Below, piece after piece: positions 17,442 through 25,477 of a DNA stretch of 64,000 bases. Source of the stretch: a virus; the IMG/VR virus record IMGVR_UViG_3300010883_028422, positions 1 to 64,000 of that record. One strand, 5' to 3'. How positions within the stretch are numbered: position 1 is the stretch's first letter; each line of letters begins with the position of its first letter. The position numbers and the translations under genes were made by a program. Under the pieces are notes generated by a model. That model did no database searches. It had not been told where the DNA came from and saw only the letters and a program-made list of their open reading frames with translations.

Positions 17442-18984
17442 TAAAACAAAAATACATCCACATCAGATGGATTTCACAAAAAACCTTGGTGACATTGATA
17501 TTCAGGGCTTTAGGTTGACTGCTCAACAGCTGACCTTGGACGTTGGCGATGGTCTTGCCCCGATGCTTGTTACTTCGACAACTAAGGTTGTTAACCTTAA
17601 CGTTGATAAACTTGATGGCGCTGATTGGGCGGCTCCAGCTGATCTTGGCTCCGGCACTCCGGCCGCTGTTACTGGTACTATATTGAAGGGTAATACTTCG
17701 GTACGAACCCCTCTTATTGAATTCACCGATGGTGATGATGCTATTACCATAGTTGATGGTGGTGGTGTAACCATAGGAAATTTAACAGCTACAACTGCTG
17801 ATATTAATGGTGGTAACATTGACGCAACTGTAATTGGAGCTTCTGGTGCTCTTGCTGGTACCTTTCAAGCTCTTGTTTGTACCACAGCCGCTCCAAGCAC
17901 AAGCTTGGCAATTGCTGCTGACGGTGCTGTTGTTACTGGTATCAAAAATGAGGCCAACATGGCGTCTAACTCTGCTGTAAAGCTTGCTACCCAGGCTTCC
18001 ATTAAGTCTTATGTTGATGATCAGATTGATGCACACATTGAAGGCATAGACACAAAGCAGTCTGTTAAGCGCGCGACGACTCAAGCGCTTCCTGGTTGTA
18101 ATTACGCTAATGGAACCGCTGGAGTAGGGGCAACCTTAACTGCCACTGCCAATGGCGCTTTGGCAGATATTGACGGGTCTGCTTCGGCTGTAGGTGATAG
18201 GCTGCTTGTCAAAAACCAAGCCGCTGAGTTGCAAAATGGTATATATGAGGTTACCGTCATCGGTCCCGTTGACGAACCGTTCGTACTAACTAGGGTCCCA
18301 GGTCTCGATCAGGCCCAGGACTTCCCCGGTGCGTTTGTATTCATTGAGTCAGGTGCGGTCCATGCGGGACAAGGCTGGATTTGTAATGTGACCCCACAAA
18401 CAGTGGGTACCAACGATGTTGACTTTGCTCAGTTTTCCTATGCTGGTGTTGCTACCTATGGAGACGGTCTGGATCAATCTGGTGCAGGTCTGATAACCGT
18501 TGATGTTTCTGACCTTTTCGTCGCAGACCATGGTCTTGAAGAAGATAGCAACAACTTGAGGCTTTCTGCGCAAGGTAACGGTCTTACTGGTGGTGCTGGT
18601 GCCGTACTGTCTCTTGATCTAGATGGCGCTTCGCTGGCTCTTGGTGGTTCTGGTGTTAAAATTAACGATACTGGTGTGACCGAAGCTCATCTGAACGCTT
18701 CTGTTGCAGGCGTGGGCTTAGTCGGTGGTGCAAATAGCCCCCTCGGCATAAACTTTATAAGAGAGACATACGCTTATAATGGCGGACCTGGTAGTTCTAC
18801 TACAGTCTTTGATTTGGCGCAACAGCATGGCGCTGCTAGTGACATGCTGTTATTCCTAAATGGCATATTGCAGGAGGAAGGTGCTGGTGACGACTATGTA
18901 CGTACTGATAACAATACCATTACATTCGCGAACGCATGTGTTGCTGGTGATGTTATCCATGCTGCCTACTTTAAGAGCAACTAG
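17437..18984 (+). CDS. Fibre protein, possibly on the capsid
   Basis: This gene encodes 515 residues, rich in Gly, Ala, Thr and Asp. The N-terminal part (LDVGDGLAPMLVTS..., LNVDKLDGADW) and the middle segment at about 205-330 (IDTKQSVKRATT... GDRLLVKNQAAELQNGIYEV) follow a pattern I know from phage fibre proteins. The C-terminal end (LLFLNGILQEEGAGDDYV... then DVIHAAYF) is a small beta-sandwich module common at fibre ends. It has the same ribosome site as the putative decoration gene and capsid-like codon use, so it is probably made in large amounts. That would suit a multi-copy capsid fibre better than a six-copy tail fibre. Tail or neck location cannot be excluded. Confidence 0.7.
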   Translation: MAKTKIHPHQMDFTKNLGDIDIQGFRLTAQQLTLDVGDGLAPMLVTSTTKVVNLNVDKLDGADWAAPADLGSGTPAAVTGTILKGNTSVRTPLIEFTDGDDAITIVDGGGVTIGNLTATTADINGGNIDATVIGASGALAGTFQALVCTTAAPSTSLAIAADGAVVTGIKNEANMASNSAVKLATQASIKSYVDDQIDAHIEGIDTKQSVKRATTQALPGCNYANGTAGVGATLTATANGALADIDGSASAVGDRLLVKNQAAELQNGIYEVTVIGPVDEPFVLTRVPGLDQAQDFPGAFVFIESGAVHAGQGWICNVTPQTVGTNDVDFAQFSYAGVATYGDGLDQSGAGLITVDVSDLFVADHGLEEDSNNLRLSAQGNGLTGGAGAVLSLDLDGASLALGGSGVKINDTGVTEAHLNASVAGVGLVGGANSPLGINFIRETYAYNGGPGSSTTVFDLAQQHGAASDMLLFLNGILQEEGAGDDYVRTDNNTITFANACVAGDVIHAAYFKSN

Positions 18985-19039
18985 TAGTTCTTGAATATTA
19001 TTGAAAACTTGGTTGTATATTAATTTTTGAATAATTTTG

Positions 19040-19070
19040 AAGGGGGGAGGAGTTCCTCCCCCCTTATTTT
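19040..19070 (+). terminator. Rho-independent terminator
   Basis: A perfect 11-bp G/C-rich stem (AAGGGGGGAGG with CCTCCCCCCTT, loop AGTT) lies 55 bases after the fibre gene and is followed by ATTTT. Confidence 0.85.
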
Positions 19071-19088
19071 GATATTGAATATCTAATT

Positions 19089-19116
19089 TTGCATACTAAT
19101 TAATCTTTACTATTAT
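19089..19116 (+). promoter_or_regulatory. Candidate sigma-70-type promoter
   Basis: TTGCAT (19089-19094) and TATTAT (19111-19116) are 16 bases apart, between a strong terminator and the gene at 19144. Position supports a new transcript; sequence match alone is modest. Confidence 0.35.
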
Positions 19117-19143
19117 GATCACACCCAATAGGGTTAGGAAGAC

Positions 19144-19608
19144 ATGGGAACCACAAGCTATACACCACCAGGAATAACAATTGTAGGATCAACTGGAGAG
19201 CTTCAGGTTACGCGGTCTTATATTAGAAAAAATACAGACGGATCTTTTACAAAGGCTCTAGAGCTTATAGAAGATGTAACGCCTGATTCGTCAATTTCTT
19301 CTATTATAAATAAGGTTAATGAAGACATTGCAAACGGACATATAGACATACCGTCAAGCTCGGTTAAATTCCAGTGGGTTAATTTATCACACCTGTTAGA
19401 AAATGGAAAATACATATATGAAATAGGTGCTGATTTGAATGTAGATATTGATACAATTAATTTATATTTCAACGGACTTCTTATAAATCCAGATATAACA
19501 AAAACGGCTGATGCTGAAACGGGCGTTATATCTCTTGAGTTTGCTCCAGAGTATCCAGAGGCAGGTTTTCATGGCAGCGAATTTTCTATATTTTTTATTG
19601 AGGAATAG
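19144..19608 (+). CDS. Small structural protein with a fibre-end-type beta module
   Basis: This gene encodes 154 residues. Residues about 100-154 (INLYFNGLLINPDITKT ... GSEFSIFFIEE) have the same pattern as the end of the 515-residue fibre protein (LLFLNGILQEE ... DVIHAAYF): a hydrophobic strand, Asn-Gly turn, variable loop and final hydrophobic strand. It may be a tip, cap or connector for a fibre. The ATG follows a TAGGAAG site. It is the first gene after the terminator at 19040 and heads a compact run of genes. Confidence 0.55.
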   Translation: MGTTSYTPPGITIVGSTGELQVTRSYIRKNTDGSFTKALELIEDVTPDSSISSIINKVNEDIANGHIDIPSSSVKFQWVNLSHLLENGKYIYEIGADLNVDIDTINLYFNGLLINPDITKTADAETGVISLEFAPEYPEAGFHGSEFSIFFIEE

Positions 19609-19617
19609 GATAATATT

Positions 19618-19941
19618 ATGGCAATGGGAAGTTATACATTAGGAACATCGGTTAGGATTCCGCTTCAGGTGACGGCTGGAGGAATAGCGGAAACAAGCGA
19701 TATTTCTCCTACAATAACCTCAATAATTAAGCCAGATGGAACATCTGAATCTGGGTTTCCTGATTCAATGAGTGAGATTGATCATCATTATGGAACATAC
19801 TATTACGATTATTCGCCCGAATCTGAGGGCGATTATGTAGTAATCATTTCATATACAGTAGGGGCGCAAGAGTATGCTACTCTTGAAAACTTTACAGTTA
19901 AATCTGCATCGAGAGCGGCACCAAGAGCAGAGGCAAGATAA
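19618..19941 (+). CDS. Small beta-sandwich protein
   Basis: This gene encodes 107 residues. The pattern (TSVRIPLQVTAGGIAETS ... PDGTSESG ... GTYYYDYSPESEGDYVVII) suggests an Ig-like or BppU-like beta-sandwich and resembles the N-terminal domain of the next gene, so this may be a stand-alone copy of that domain. Its stop TAA shares one base with the next ATG (TAATG), indicating coupling. It is likely part of the neck or baseplate periphery; its role is unknown. Confidence 0.55.
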   Translation: MAMGSYTLGTSVRIPLQVTAGGIAETSDISPTITSIIKPDGTSESGFPDSMSEIDHHYGTYYYDYSPESEGDYVVIISYTVGAQEYATLENFTVKSASRAAPRAEAR

Positions 19942-20849
19942 TGGCTAATAATAGAAATAAAGCAATTCGCGGAGAAGAACTAGAGCTGAGCATTCAGTTC
20001 TTTGGCCCAGATGGGCTTCCGATGGATGCAGACTCTACCCCCCAGATACGAATAACAGATATAGATGGAAACATTGTTGTTGCATCTACATCTGATGATG
20101 TTGAAAGGGCAGGGCTCGGCCTCTACACCTACACGTATGATATTGGCAGTGGTGTTGATAAGGGCTTGTGGACAGATCTATGGTCTGCATCAGTTGATGG
20201 TGTACAGCTTATAAATGAGTTTAAATTCCTAGTCGTAGATGAGGCGTCGGCTACAGCCGGAACTGTAACGCTTGGTGATGAAGTTAATTTTGACTTTTCT
20301 GATGAAGAATTAGAGGGTCTGAATGTTTTGTTAAAATTTTTAAAGTGCAGGTTAAGATCTGAAGGTCAGAAGCCCGTAAGAGATGAATTTGGAGCGTTTG
20401 TTACAGATGGATATGGCGAGTTGGAAATGGAAGATTGCCCAGTTTTTACAGATGAAATACTTGCTTGCTTTTTGTGCCAAGCCCTTTCTGAGTTTAATAT
20501 GGTGCCGTTTTTCACGTCTTATTTGTTTTCAGACTCCATCATCAGAACTCTGTTTTCTTCTGCGATAGTAGAGGGCGCGTATGTTATTGGATTGGCGTCA
20601 CAATCGTTGATAGAGAAGGGCAGAGACTTCACTATATCTGACGGCGGAATATCATATCAGCCGCCACAGCTTGGTGACTTTTTATCGACACACTATAGTC
20701 AGTGGCTAACTGCGTATAGGGAACGGTTAAAATTTATTAAAAATAGCATCAGACCCGGACCTCGTGGCTTCGGCACATATACGAATGTGGCGAGCGGGGC
20801 CCCGGCCTTCATACGATTACGCCACCTGCGCCAGCGTAGGATAGTCTAG
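19941..20849 (+). CDS. Probable neck/connector structural protein
   Basis: This gene encodes 302 residues. The N-terminal domain (about 1-100: RGEELELSIQFFGPDGLP ... GLGLYTYTYDIG) is a beta-sandwich like the preceding 107-residue protein. A linker is followed by a helical domain (about 110-235) with several Cys and hydrophobic helices, then FTISDGGISYQPPQLGDFL and a helix with Lys/Arg. I have the impression of similar tails in structural proteins of other large phages, but cannot name the family. Position between head and tail genes suggests a neck or head-completion role; this is inference. Confidence 0.55.
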   Translation: MANNRNKAIRGEELELSIQFFGPDGLPMDADSTPQIRITDIDGNIVVASTSDDVERAGLGLYTYTYDIGSGVDKGLWTDLWSASVDGVQLINEFKFLVVDEASATAGTVTLGDEVNFDFSDEELEGLNVLLKFLKCRLRSEGQKPVRDEFGAFVTDGYGELEMEDCPVFTDEILACFLCQALSEFNMVPFFTSYLFSDSIIRTLFSSAIVEGAYVIGLASQSLIEKGRDFTISDGGISYQPPQLGDFLSTHYSQWLTAYRERLKFIKNSIRPGPRGFGTYTNVASGAPAFIRLRHLRQRRIV

Positions 20850-20865
20850 TTTTAGGGAGTAATAA

Positions 20866-21189
20866 GTGGAGAGTTTTTTATTTAAAGCGTTGATTGAGGA
20901 CGGCGGGGTGTGGGGCCTTATGGCCGCAATGTCATTCTTTTGGGCACTATATGTCGGAAAAAATTCAAGGCAGAAGCAGGAAGATGTTATCACACAAATA
21001 CAAGAGCAATCTAAAAAAATTAGAGAGCTTGAGATTATAAACACACGGAGACTTGAGGAGCTAAATGAGTGTGCAGACGAGAGGGTGTCGGATCTGAAGG
21101 TTATGCTCGAAGATTATCACAAAACAATGAGTGACATCAATCTTGTGCTGGATCATATAAAGTTTATTATGGATAATAAGTTACAATAA
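20866..21189 (+). CDS. Small membrane-anchored coiled-coil protein
   Basis: This gene encodes 107 residues. It starts at GTG with AGGGAG 6 bases upstream. One hydrophobic segment (about 14-30, VWGLMAAMSFFWALYVG) is followed by a long charged coiled coil (35-105). Such an architecture is common among phage holin-associated or other small membrane proteins. It may belong to lysis functions, although the main membrane-gene cluster lies 3 kb downstream. The function is not proven. Confidence 0.55.
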   Translation: MESFLFKALIEDGGVWGLMAAMSFFWALYVGKNSRQKQEDVITQIQEQSKKIRELEIINTRRLEELNECADERVSDLKVMLEDYHKTMSDINLVLDHIKFIMDNKLQ

Positions 21190-21211
21190 AGTTATATTTG
21201 GAGACTTTAGC

Positions 21212-21412
21212 ATGGGTTATGAGATTAAAGAGATAGATGAGTTAAAGAAAAAATGTATATTATTGCGTAAAAAGATTAAGGAATCTGTGTTGAGCTTGTC
21301 AGAATATGCATGCTTATGCGTGGATTTAGACGAAGCTGATGAGGATGCTTCTGATGCTAATAATTTAGATAATAAAGAGGAAGGTGATGATGAGAGAGCC
21401 AGAGAGTTGTAA
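21212..21412 (+). CDS. Unknown small acidic protein
   Basis: This gene encodes 66 residues. A helical first half (KEIDELKKKCILLRKKIKES) precedes a very acidic tail (DLDEADEDASDANN). A GGAG site lies 8 bases before the ATG. It overlaps the next gene. No function was recognised. Confidence 0.45.
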   Translation: MGYEIKEIDELKKKCILLRKKIKESVLSLSEYACLCVDLDEADEDASDANNLDNKEEGDDERAREL

Positions 21413-21602
21413 GGTTGATTATTGTGGGTATTTAAACCCAAGAACTCCAGATGAGGTTTCTTTTGAAATACTTGGTCTTAAAAGTTTAATAAAAACCGCA
21501 GAGCAGAGAATTTCTGTTTTGGAGCAAAGTCGATATTTGGCTGAAGCAATGGTGCTAAGTGAGTCTGAAGAAGAGGTTAAAGAGTTAGATGGAGATATTT
21601 AA
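21387..21602 (+). CDS. Unknown small helical protein
   Basis: This gene encodes about 71 residues. Three possible starts lie in a row (GTG 21384, ATG 21387, ATG 21390) behind an AGAGGAAGG site; an ATG is preferred. There are two Cys near the N-terminus (CKVDYC), then a helical region with heptad-like spacing. It overlaps both neighbours by 14-26 bases, supporting co-translation. No function was recognised. Confidence 0.45.
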   Translation: MMREPESCKVDYCGYLNPRTPDEVSFEILGLKSLIKTAEQRISVLEQSRYLAEAMVLSESEEEVKELDGDI

Positions 21603-22098
21603 ATTAGCAAAGAAAAACAATAAATATAGCATAGAAGACCGCTTATTTCATTTGTCAAATATTAGAAAATTTTTGCTTACTAACAAGGTGGCCCTTGAGG
21701 TATGCGCTGAGTTTGGATTTGAAAAAGATATTCTTCTTGGCATACCAATATCTTTTTCAGATGAATTGGATGTTTCTGCAAAAACAATAGATGGCGAAAT
21801 GTCTGTTAGTACAGAGTTGATATCAGAAGGATATGATATTATGCTTAGGTATATAATTCATGAGCTAGTTCATGTATTTCAGCATATGGATAATAAGTCA
21901 AAAAAAGACTTGTATCCAGAGCATGAATACTTGGATCGTCCAGATGAAATGCAGGCGTTTCAGTATCAAATAGAGTTTGATGAGAGTGCGCGTGGTGAAA
22001 AAAATGTTGTAGAGTATATTGAAGAACTTCTTGATTATCATGAAATTCCCAGGGGTGAAAAGAAAGAAAAGGCTGTAGAGCTTATGGAAAACATATAG
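21589..22098 (+). CDS. HExxH metallopeptidase-like protein
   Basis: This gene encodes 169 residues. Residues 86-99 read LRYIIHELVHVFQH; HELVH at 91-95 is the zinc-binding HExxH motif of gluzincin-type peptidases. Further along, RPDEMQAFQYQ (117-127) offers E120 as the likely third zinc ligand, with the Glu and the A-F/Y-Q pattern typical of small phage and bacterial relatives. Activity is therefore plausible but unproven, and the substrate is unknown: virion protein maturation or a cell-envelope target are possibilities. It overlaps the preceding gene by 14 bases and lies in the neck gene cluster. No signal peptide is seen, so it would act in the cytoplasm or in the virion. Confidence 0.65.
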   Translation: MEIFKLAKKNNKYSIEDRLFHLSNIRKFLLTNKVALEVCAEFGFEKDILLGIPISFSDELDVSAKTIDGEMSVSTELISEGYDIMLRYIIHELVHVFQHMDNKSKKDLYPEHEYLDRPDEMQAFQYQIEFDESARGEKNVVEYIEELLDYHEIPRGEKKEKAVELMENI

Positions 22099-22143
22099 TT
22101 CTAAGCTCTATTAATAAGTGGTTGTCTTATTGGAGGAACGCCA

Positions 22144-24129
22144 ATGCTTTCTTTATTAGGAAGATCTCCGTCAGAAGGGGAAAAAAATGTAGATTTAGAT
22201 TCAATTATTGAGTTTTTCATAATTGATGATGGGTCTGGCACAGATATTTCTAGTTTAATTGTATATATCGGCGGCCAGCTAGCAATAAAATCTTCGGGGT
22301 TTGAGGATGATTTCGACGGAGAGTTCTCAGAGATAGTTCCGGATGGAGATAATTACCTTATATCTATAGACCCGAATTCTGACTTTGGGCAAGGAGAGGT
22401 GGTCCTGGTAAAAATCCAGGTTAAAAATTTAGACGGAGGTTACTTTAATACATCATATGTATTCAAGACAATTCCTGCGAAGCCCATCTTGGATCTCTCC
22501 TCACCTTCAGATGGCGGTATAGTTAGATATCATCAAGTTTTATATATGGAGTTTATAGACACGCTAGATGGCATTGATAGCGATCACATCAATATAAAAA
22601 TAAATAATTTAGATGTGATAATAAATAGTGTATTTCAAAATGGATTTAACGGAACACTCTCCGATATAGATGAGATTTTAGATGGAATTTTCATAAAGAT
22701 TGACAAAGAAGAGCCGTTTAGAAATGATAATTACAAGCTTGATTATGATGTGCCAGATAATAGCGGAAATGTTTTATCTGGAAGCATAAAGTTTGAAGTA
22801 AATGTTGCTGCGGCAGTATTGCCTGCAGCATTTCCTCAGACAGGGTTTGTTGGGCCGCAAGGTGTAGTCAGGGCAACTGATATTGGAATTGGAGATTCGA
22901 TAACTTTGGAGTGGTCGCAGCCAACTAGAAGATATTACGGCAGTGATGTTTATGTGTTAATATACAAAAGCACGGATAGACTGACATTGTTTGAAGATGA
23001 ACCGTCATATTTTGTTGAAGAAAGTGTCCTTGAGGCAACTATAGATGGGCTGACGACTGGAGATATGGTTTATTTTGGGGCAAGAGCTCTCGAGACCTAT
23101 AAAAACACAATAGACGTAGATGGTATGGTGGAGATCGAAGACCATGTTTTTGAGTTTCCAGCGGAAACCACTCTGTCCCAGACAATTTTAGACTCAGACT
23201 TTCTCATTCCGGTTGAGTCTACGGACGGATACCCCGATAGCGGATTACTACTTGTGGGGGGGGAGGTTATTAGGTATTCTGATATATCAGAAACACAGGT
23301 TGCGTTTTTAGTTGATGATAACGGAAGAGGGCTGAATAATACATCTAGGTCTGCGCATGTTTCTGGAGAAGAGATCTCCTTGTTTGTTGCGTGTCAAGAT
23401 TCAAATCAAATAATAATTGGCGCAGTTCCAACCTACCATGGCGATGTTGATAGTGATAGAGAGGTTGATAATATCGGTGTTGTTGTTAATGATTACTCTG
23501 ATAATGATCGAAAGTTTTTTCAAGGCTTTGATTTTTGCGGATATCATACGCCATTGCCTCAGCAAATTTTTCAAAGTAAAAATGACTGCGGAAGTTATCT
23601 TGGTGGTGAATTTAATGGCTTTAGGGGCATGAATCTTTTTGATAGAATGTTAAATAGAGAGGAGGTCCTTTTGGACCAAGTTGGCGAACCTGTTATATTG
23701 TTAAAAAGAATATGGGACGGCCAAACATGTAGCTGCTCCACGTTAAGAAGGGAACACCCATCTGTTAAAAAATGCAAAGAGTGTTTTGGAACGGGGTATG
23801 AGAACGGGTTTGATAGGTATGTAAATCTAAGAAGAGAGGACGAGCGAGTTATGCTTAGCTTTGCAGATACGCTTGAAGACCTCGCCCTGCAGGCTCATAA
23901 AAGCCTTGAGGTTATTTATGAGCCAAGCTGCTGGACTCTGCCTATTCCGGCGATAAAGGATAGGGACCTCGTTGTTAGGTTTGATTTTACAAGTGATACA
24001 GAATATATATATGAAGTTTTAACTGTTACAAAGGAAAAGTTAATGTATAAGCATTATACAAGACAACGTCTTCAGCTCAAAAGGCTTGATAAGACCGATA
24101 TAGTTTATACTTTTCCATTTTTAGATTAG
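22144..24129 (+). CDS. Structural protein with Ig-like repeats and zinc ribbon
   Basis: This gene encodes 661 residues. Two Ig-like beta domains (about 15-110 and 115-225) of the type common in phage structural proteins come first, then a fibronectin-like region (about 230-330) and further beta segments. A four-cysteine zinc-ribbon pattern follows at C529, C531, C544 and C547 (CSCS ... CKECFGTGY), close to the CxxCxGTG knuckle of DnaJ zinc fingers. The C-terminal part (YIYEVLTVTKEKLMYKHY) is a small beta domain. The position before lysis and fibre genes fits neck or baseplate-edge protein. A GGAGG site lies 7 bases before the ATG. Exact role unknown. Confidence 0.6.
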   Translation: MLSLLGRSPSEGEKNVDLDSIIEFFIIDDGSGTDISSLIVYIGGQLAIKSSGFEDDFDGEFSEIVPDGDNYLISIDPNSDFGQGEVVLVKIQVKNLDGGYFNTSYVFKTIPAKPILDLSSPSDGGIVRYHQVLYMEFIDTLDGIDSDHINIKINNLDVIINSVFQNGFNGTLSDIDEILDGIFIKIDKEEPFRNDNYKLDYDVPDNSGNVLSGSIKFEVNVAAAVLPAAFPQTGFVGPQGVVRATDIGIGDSITLEWSQPTRRYYGSDVYVLIYKSTDRLTLFEDEPSYFVEESVLEATIDGLTTGDMVYFGARALETYKNTIDVDGMVEIEDHVFEFPAETTLSQTILDSDFLIPVESTDGYPDSGLLLVGGEVIRYSDISETQVAFLVDDNGRGLNNTSRSAHVSGEEISLFVACQDSNQIIIGAVPTYHGDVDSDREVDNIGVVVNDYSDNDRKFFQGFDFCGYHTPLPQQIFQSKNDCGSYLGGEFNGFRGMNLFDRMLNREEVLLDQVGEPVILLKRIWDGQTCSCSTLRREHPSVKKCKECFGTGYENGFDRYVNLRREDERVMLSFADTLEDLALQAHKSLEVIYEPSCWTLPIPAIKDRDLVVRFDFTSDTEYIYEVLTVTKEKLMYKHYTRQRLQLKRLDKTDIVYTFPFLD

Positions 24130-24139
24130 GGGGTGCGAA

Positions 24140-24403
24140 GTGTGGATTAAAAATACATCAGGAAAACCAGACGCTATGCTTACTTTTGCAAGCATAGCTT
24201 TCGCTGTGGTTACATTTAATGTTTTATTGGCAACAATTAATGCATTATCATTTAATGAGTGGAACATATCGTTTTCTCCAATGGAGGCCAGCACTCTTAC
24301 GGCATATCTTGGAGCAACATTTGGAGCATACGTGTCCAGAAGATGGACTTCTGCTAAATATTATAGTGAAGAAGAAGATGATGGAGAAGATAGTGATGAG
24401 TGA
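24140..24403 (+). CDS. Putative holin
   Basis: This gene encodes 87 residues. It starts at GTG with AGGGGG 6 bases upstream. Two hydrophobic segments (about 12-33, MLTFASIAFAVVTFNVLLAT, and about 50-64, LTAYLGATFGAYV) are joined by a short loop, and the tail is highly charged (EEEDDGEDSDE). Size, two membrane spans and charged tail fit small holins, which form holes in the inner membrane at lysis. It resembles proteins of large myophages that I recall annotated as holin. It overlaps the next gene by 8 bases. Confidence 0.55.
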   Translation: MWIKNTSGKPDAMLTFASIAFAVVTFNVLLATINALSFNEWNISFSPMEASTLTAYLGATFGAYVSRRWTSAKYYSEEEDDGEDSDE

Positions 24404-24743
24404 TGAACCGAAAGAAGAAGCCTCCTTTTTTTCAAAAATAGGGACAAAGATAAAGCTTATCGTGGCTGGAATAGCGGCGGCTATTGGTTTTGTTTTTATA
24501 GTTATTTTTAATAGAAGGACTAGTCGGCTAAAGATGCTTGAGCATGAGCTAAAGACAGTTCGTAGTGAGATTGAAATTGAAAAAGCATCGGAAGATATTG
24601 AAGAGAACAATAGCAGAATTCGTGAGCTGGAAGAGAAAGAGGGGGCTATTAAGAAGAAGATATGGGGGCTTGATAATAAAGCTATTTCTGATGATGTGAC
24701 GAACGAAGAACTTGATAAATTTTTTGATGAACGTGGGTTTTGA
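24396..24743 (+). CDS. Membrane-anchored coiled-coil protein (lysis cassette candidate)
   Basis: This gene encodes 115 residues from the ATG at 24396, preceded by a GGAG site. The open frame extends further upstream (to 24219), but that part is the shadow of the preceding gene. One strongly hydrophobic span (about 18-37, IKLIVAGIAAAIGFVFIVIF) is followed by a long coiled coil rich in Glu, Arg and Lys. It may be an antiholin, second holin or inner spanin subunit; the architecture does not decide between them. Confidence 0.5.
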   Translation: MSDEPKEEASFFSKIGTKIKLIVAGIAAAIGFVFIVIFNRRTSRLKMLEHELKTVRSEIEIEKASEDIEENNSRIRELEEKEGAIKKKIWGLDNKAISDDVTNEELDKFFDERGF

Positions 24744-24746
24744 TGT

Positions 24747-24974
24747 ATGAAGGATAATTATAAAGAAAAGATCCTAGATATTTATAAATATGCAAAAAGT
24801 ATAGACTCCAACTTGTCTGACAAGGTTTTGGAGATAGATAAAAGTATCATAGATGATGATGCTCTTGGTGGGAAAGAGCATATTACCTTGGACCTTATAG
24901 AGCTTATGGGCCTGGTTGACCCCGATTATGTTCAATCAGACCTTAAGGTAGATTCGGTTTTTATGGAGGATTAG
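24747..24974 (+). CDS. Unknown small soluble protein
   Basis: This gene encodes 75 residues, acidic and helical, with no membrane segment. It sits between membrane protein genes, and its stop codon is directly followed by the next ATG. No function was recognised; it may regulate the neighbouring lysis-type genes. Confidence 0.45.
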   Translation: MKDNYKEKILDIYKYAKSIDSNLSDKVLEIDKSIIDDDALGGKEHITLDLIELMGLVDPDYVQSDLKVDSVFMED

Positions 24975-25415
24975 ATGGGTTTTATATATAAAGTTTTTTG
25001 CTTATGTTTTGTTACAATATTTATCAGTAGCGTTAGTTATGCTGGCGATATAATGCCAGCAGGTACTGTTCTTGGGGAGGAGTCGTATGTCTTTACTGTA
25101 GATGAGGCGAAAGACCTTCTGAAGAGGATAGAGGAGCTTGAGATAAAAGAAGAAAAGTTAAATTATTATCTTGAGCTTGAGCCTATAAAAGAAGAAAAGT
25201 TCAGGTTAAATAATGCGAACATAGATCTTTATAAGTTTCAAATAACAGAGTATGACAGAATGGTTCATATGAATAGAATAGAGATTGACAGGCTTCAAAA
25301 AAGAGAGAAGTGGAGGTGGCTTGAAAATTACGGGATGCTCTTCTTAGGAGTGGCATTAACAACTGGTGGTTTTTTGGCCGCTGATGCTATAACAGATCAC
25401 ATGGAATCCAATTAA
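24975..25415 (+). CDS. Secreted coiled-coil protein with C-terminal membrane span (spanin-like)
   Basis: This gene encodes 146 residues. The N-terminus is a signal peptide (residues 1-23, hydrophobic core FCLCFVTIFISSV, cleavage likely after SYA). A coiled coil follows at about 40-115 (KDLLKRIEELEIKEEKL) and a hydrophobic span at about 119-138 (MLFLGVALTTGGFLAADA). A periplasmic coiled coil tethered to a membrane fits spanin-type proteins, which disrupt the outer membrane in lysis of Gram-negative hosts. No lipobox is evident, so it is not a classical u-spanin. If the call is right, the host has an outer membrane. Confidence 0.5.
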   Translation: MGFIYKVFCLCFVTIFISSVSYAGDIMPAGTVLGEESYVFTVDEAKDLLKRIEELEIKEEKLNYYLELEPIKEEKFRLNNANIDLYKFQITEYDRMVHMNRIEIDRLQKREKWRWLENYGMLFLGVALTTGGFLAADAITDHMESN

Positions 25416-25477
25416 TATTTATATTATTATTTATGGTCAGGTATATAAAGTAATTAGATTAATATGGGTGGAGAATC

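Noticed and set aside
24219-24395. Upstream extension of the coiled-coil membrane protein
   Set aside because: It overlaps the whole second half of the holin-like gene in another frame; the ATG at 24396 with a GGAG site is the better start.
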